From an uncultured Myxococcales bacterium (GTDB lineage: Bacteria; Myxococcota_A; Bradymonadia; UBA7976; VGTA01): a stretch of 64,000 nucleotides of DNA. The stretch covers positions 1-64,000 of the forward strand of contig CAKZRU010000142.1 of NCBI GenBank assembly GCA_937146725.1, in the 5' to 3' direction. Of this stretch, positions 62,587 to 64,000 are shown piece by piece (positions within the stretch are counted from its first letter, which is position 1; the number at the start of each line of letters is the position of its first letter). A program made the position numbers and the translations under genes. A model generated the notes under the pieces. That model had not been told where the DNA came from and made no database searches. It saw only the letters and a list, made by a program, of their open reading frames with translations.

Positions 62587-62760
62587 TGTCGCAATCCTCT
62601 CTAATGTTGTCGAACAAAATCTTTTGTCGAATGAACTGATCATCATATTTTGGAACAAGTTTATCAAAGCCTTACCCTTACGCAGAATTCAGCATTTGTC
62701 TATTGAATGTGATGAGTATAACGAGATTATTGATTCTGATCATCTTTATTGAACGATCAT

Positions 62761-62788
62761 TTTACTTTGCACACTTTACTTTGCACAC
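62761..62788. repeat. 14-bp perfect tandem duplication across the stop codon of the TrmK-like gene
   Basis: tttactttgcacac is repeated exactly at 62761-62774 and 62775-62788. On the minus strand the second copy contains the last three codons and the TAA stop, so the first copy is a duplicate of the gene's end lying just beyond the stop. Confidence 0.93.
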
Positions 62789-63777
62789 ATGGCAGCATCA
62801 TACAAGGTACAGAACCCTTTAGCCGATTGTTCTAAAAGGGCATACTTGGCAGGCATACTAGAATGACTTTGAGGAGTTAGAGCCAAACGCCGACTCGCTC
62901 TTGATAGTAAAACCCAACGCCATAATGCATGATGTTTATCATATTGAATATTATGATTTTGCTTGGAGGGATTCTGATTACTATCGACCAAGCTTCTTGC
63001 TCTCTTATTGATAAAAAGTCTATTGTTTTCGATTGTTGCACTTATCTCATCAAGAGTTAAAGCCTGCTTTTTATGCGTGAATTCCAAGGCTTGATCAACT
63101 AACTCTGGCTGATCATTTGCCTGAACAATGAGTTCGCTAACCCAAGTGGGTAGGAGTGAGATTAATTCAGCTGCGAGTGCACCACCAACACCACAAATAG
63201 TCACAGTCGCCAATTGTGCGTCTTTGAGTTGCTGCCATAATTGCCAATTTTCATCTGAAAACGAGTGAAACACCTGCTGCGAATTTCTTGTTAAAGGCTC
63301 AGACGCATTAACAAAAGCTTCAATACCATCACTATGTATTAAGGCTATATCCTCAAGCATATTCGTTTTTTGAAGCGCATTGTATGCTGTGCGCAAAGGA
63401 GAAAGCGCAATATCCACTCCAAAGGCTAAAGGTGCTTTTTGAGAACGAACCAAGAGTAAGGGCAAATGTGCATGATCAGTACCAAGATCAATATTCACTT
63501 GGCCAAACTTGTATAAATCCATCACACCTTGTAAGCGTGGCGTTAGGCGCTTGGAAATATTTTTTTTCTTTGCTTTAACTCCAGCCAATTCTTCTAAAGT
63601 TTGCTTATAATGCTTTAACCAATCGTTGCCGTGAAAAGTAAAAATCTCACTGAGCTCATGACTCGAAAGATGAGATTGGGGACGAAGCTGTTGTAGTAGT
63701 TCAGTCACTATTCCCAATTCTTGCTCAGGTAAGTACCAGTTTCCCGAGAGGTCCCTTTGCTCTAGTCGCCAACTCAT
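62776..63777 (-). CDS. TrmK-like tRNA (adenine22-N1)-methyltransferase family protein
   Basis: The 333-residue protein has an N-terminal extension of about 80 residues. The TrmK/DUF633 core follows: LTPRLQGVMDLYKFGQVNID, LGTDHAHLPLLL (SAM loop, family DIGTDHAYLP), FGVDIALSPLRTAYNAL, HSDGIEAF, and VTICGVGGALAAELISLLP (family AGMGG). Classic TrmK is about 230 residues and methylates A22 of tRNA, mostly in Firmicutes. The extra N-terminus and C-terminal basic tail make exact function uncertain. It starts 3 bp after the stop of an ABC-F gene. Confidence 0.78.
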   Translation of the reverse strand: MSWRLEQRDLSGNWYLPEQELGIVTELLQQLRPQSHLSSHELSEIFTFHGNDWLKHYKQTLEELAGVKAKKKNISKRLTPRLQGVMDLYKFGQVNIDLGTDHAHLPLLLVRSQKAPLAFGVDIALSPLRTAYNALQKTNMLEDIALIHSDGIEAFVNASEPLTRNSQQVFHSFSDENWQLWQQLKDAQLATVTICGVGGALAAELISLLPTWVSELIVQANDQPELVDQALEFTHKKQALTLDEISATIENNRLFINKRARSLVDSNQNPSKQNHNIQYDKHHALWRWVLLSRASRRLALTPQSHSSMPAKYALLEQSAKGFCTLYDAAMCAK

Positions 63778-63780
63778 GAC

Positions 63781-64000
63781 TTACTCCTGATCAAAGTTCT
63801 CCAAAGCTTGGGCAAGCTCTAGTTCTGCTTCTTCCCACTCAGTCATAACCGACTCCAATAAAGCCTGTTTATCACTCGCTTCTTTGGCAACTCTAACGAC
63901 TTCTTCGGGATTATCATAATGATCGCTTGCACATTGTAATGCTTCAAGTTCAGCAAGTCTTTCCTCAATTCTTTGGATCTCGGCCTCGGCTTTTTCCACT
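63781..64000 (-). CDS. C-terminal end of an ABC-F ATPase (Uup-like, partial)
   Basis: The frame is open to the right edge, so only the last 72-73 residues are seen. They form an acidic antiparallel coiled coil (EAEIQRIEERLAELEALQCA, YDNPEEVVRVAKEA, LLESVMTEWEEAELELAQAL) typical of the C-terminal domain of Uup and related ABC-F proteins. These proteins act on ribosomes. The ATPase domains lie outside the window, so the assignment rests on the tail alone. Confidence 0.65.
   Translation of the reverse strand, partial: VEKAEAEIQRIEERLAELEALQCASDHYDNPEEVVRVAKEASDKQALLESVMTEWEEAELELAQALENFDQE

Overview
The window is 64 kb of a gene-dense, moderately AT-rich Gram-negative chromosome. Lipoprotein signal peptides, a FadL-type outer-membrane protein, two Ser/Thr protein kinases (one fused to a formylglycine-enzyme-like domain), MopE-like Cys-rich repeats, a PPC domain and large Ser-rich surface lipoproteins point to a Myxococcota/Bradymonadales-like (former deltaproteobacterial) lineage. 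That placement is inferred from gene content; there is no rRNA or complete marker set here. I see no tRNA, rRNA, CRISPR array, insertion sequence or integrase.

Layout. 1-8 kb: the end of an unidentified gene, a MATE pump, then on the minus strand a four-gene set (TRSP phosphoribosyltransferase, HAD phosphatase, StiP/PRTase_1 protein, CitE-like C-C bond lyase). This set matches the biosynthetic arm known from tellurite-resistance (Ter) associated systems, but no ter genes are present. A DUF2723 membrane protein lies upstream. 8-12 kb: fructose-6-phosphate aldolase-like enzyme, CDP-alcohol phosphotransferase, phosphoalcohol cytidylyltransferase and aldehyde dehydrogenase, closed by an intrinsic terminator. 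12-16 kb: long coiled-coil protein, LarE and Nudix. 16-19.6 kb (minus): rsmD, coaD and two lipoproteins. 19.7-25 kb: MinD/ParA-like ATPase, kinase-FGE fusion, TPR lipoprotein, enoyl-CoA hydratase. 25-36 kb: orphan binding protein, orphan histidine kinase, DUF2797, DUF2177, a PLP trans-sulfuration enzyme, FadL-like protein and secreted unknowns. 36-47 kb: alanine dehydrogenase, glutathione synthetase, a large RND/MMPL exporter, a second kinase and glutathione peroxidase.

47-50 kb holds the most unusual gene. It joins a degenerate ERI-1-type exonuclease domain to four RanBP2-type zinc fingers, a QFTQG repeat and a Gly/Tyr tract, an architecture reminiscent of eukaryotic FUS-type RNA-binding proteins. 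A HAD phosphatase begins directly after it, and a small flagellar-rod-like protein follows. 51-56 kb (minus) is the rod-shape operon mreB-mreC-mrdA-rodA without a recognisable mreD. 56-63 kb (minus) encodes two paralogous Ser-rich lipoproteins with IPT-like N-termini and aerolysin-like character, and a 729-residue Cys-rich lipoprotein with MopE/thrombospondin-like repeats and a PPC domain. The end holds a TrmK-like methyltransferase and the C-terminus of an ABC-F ATPase.

A recurrent theme is short tandem duplication with 12-20 bp units. Some are in frame inside genes (at least seven genes) and others lie exactly at gene boundaries, including three gaps of the mre/rod operon and two stop codons.
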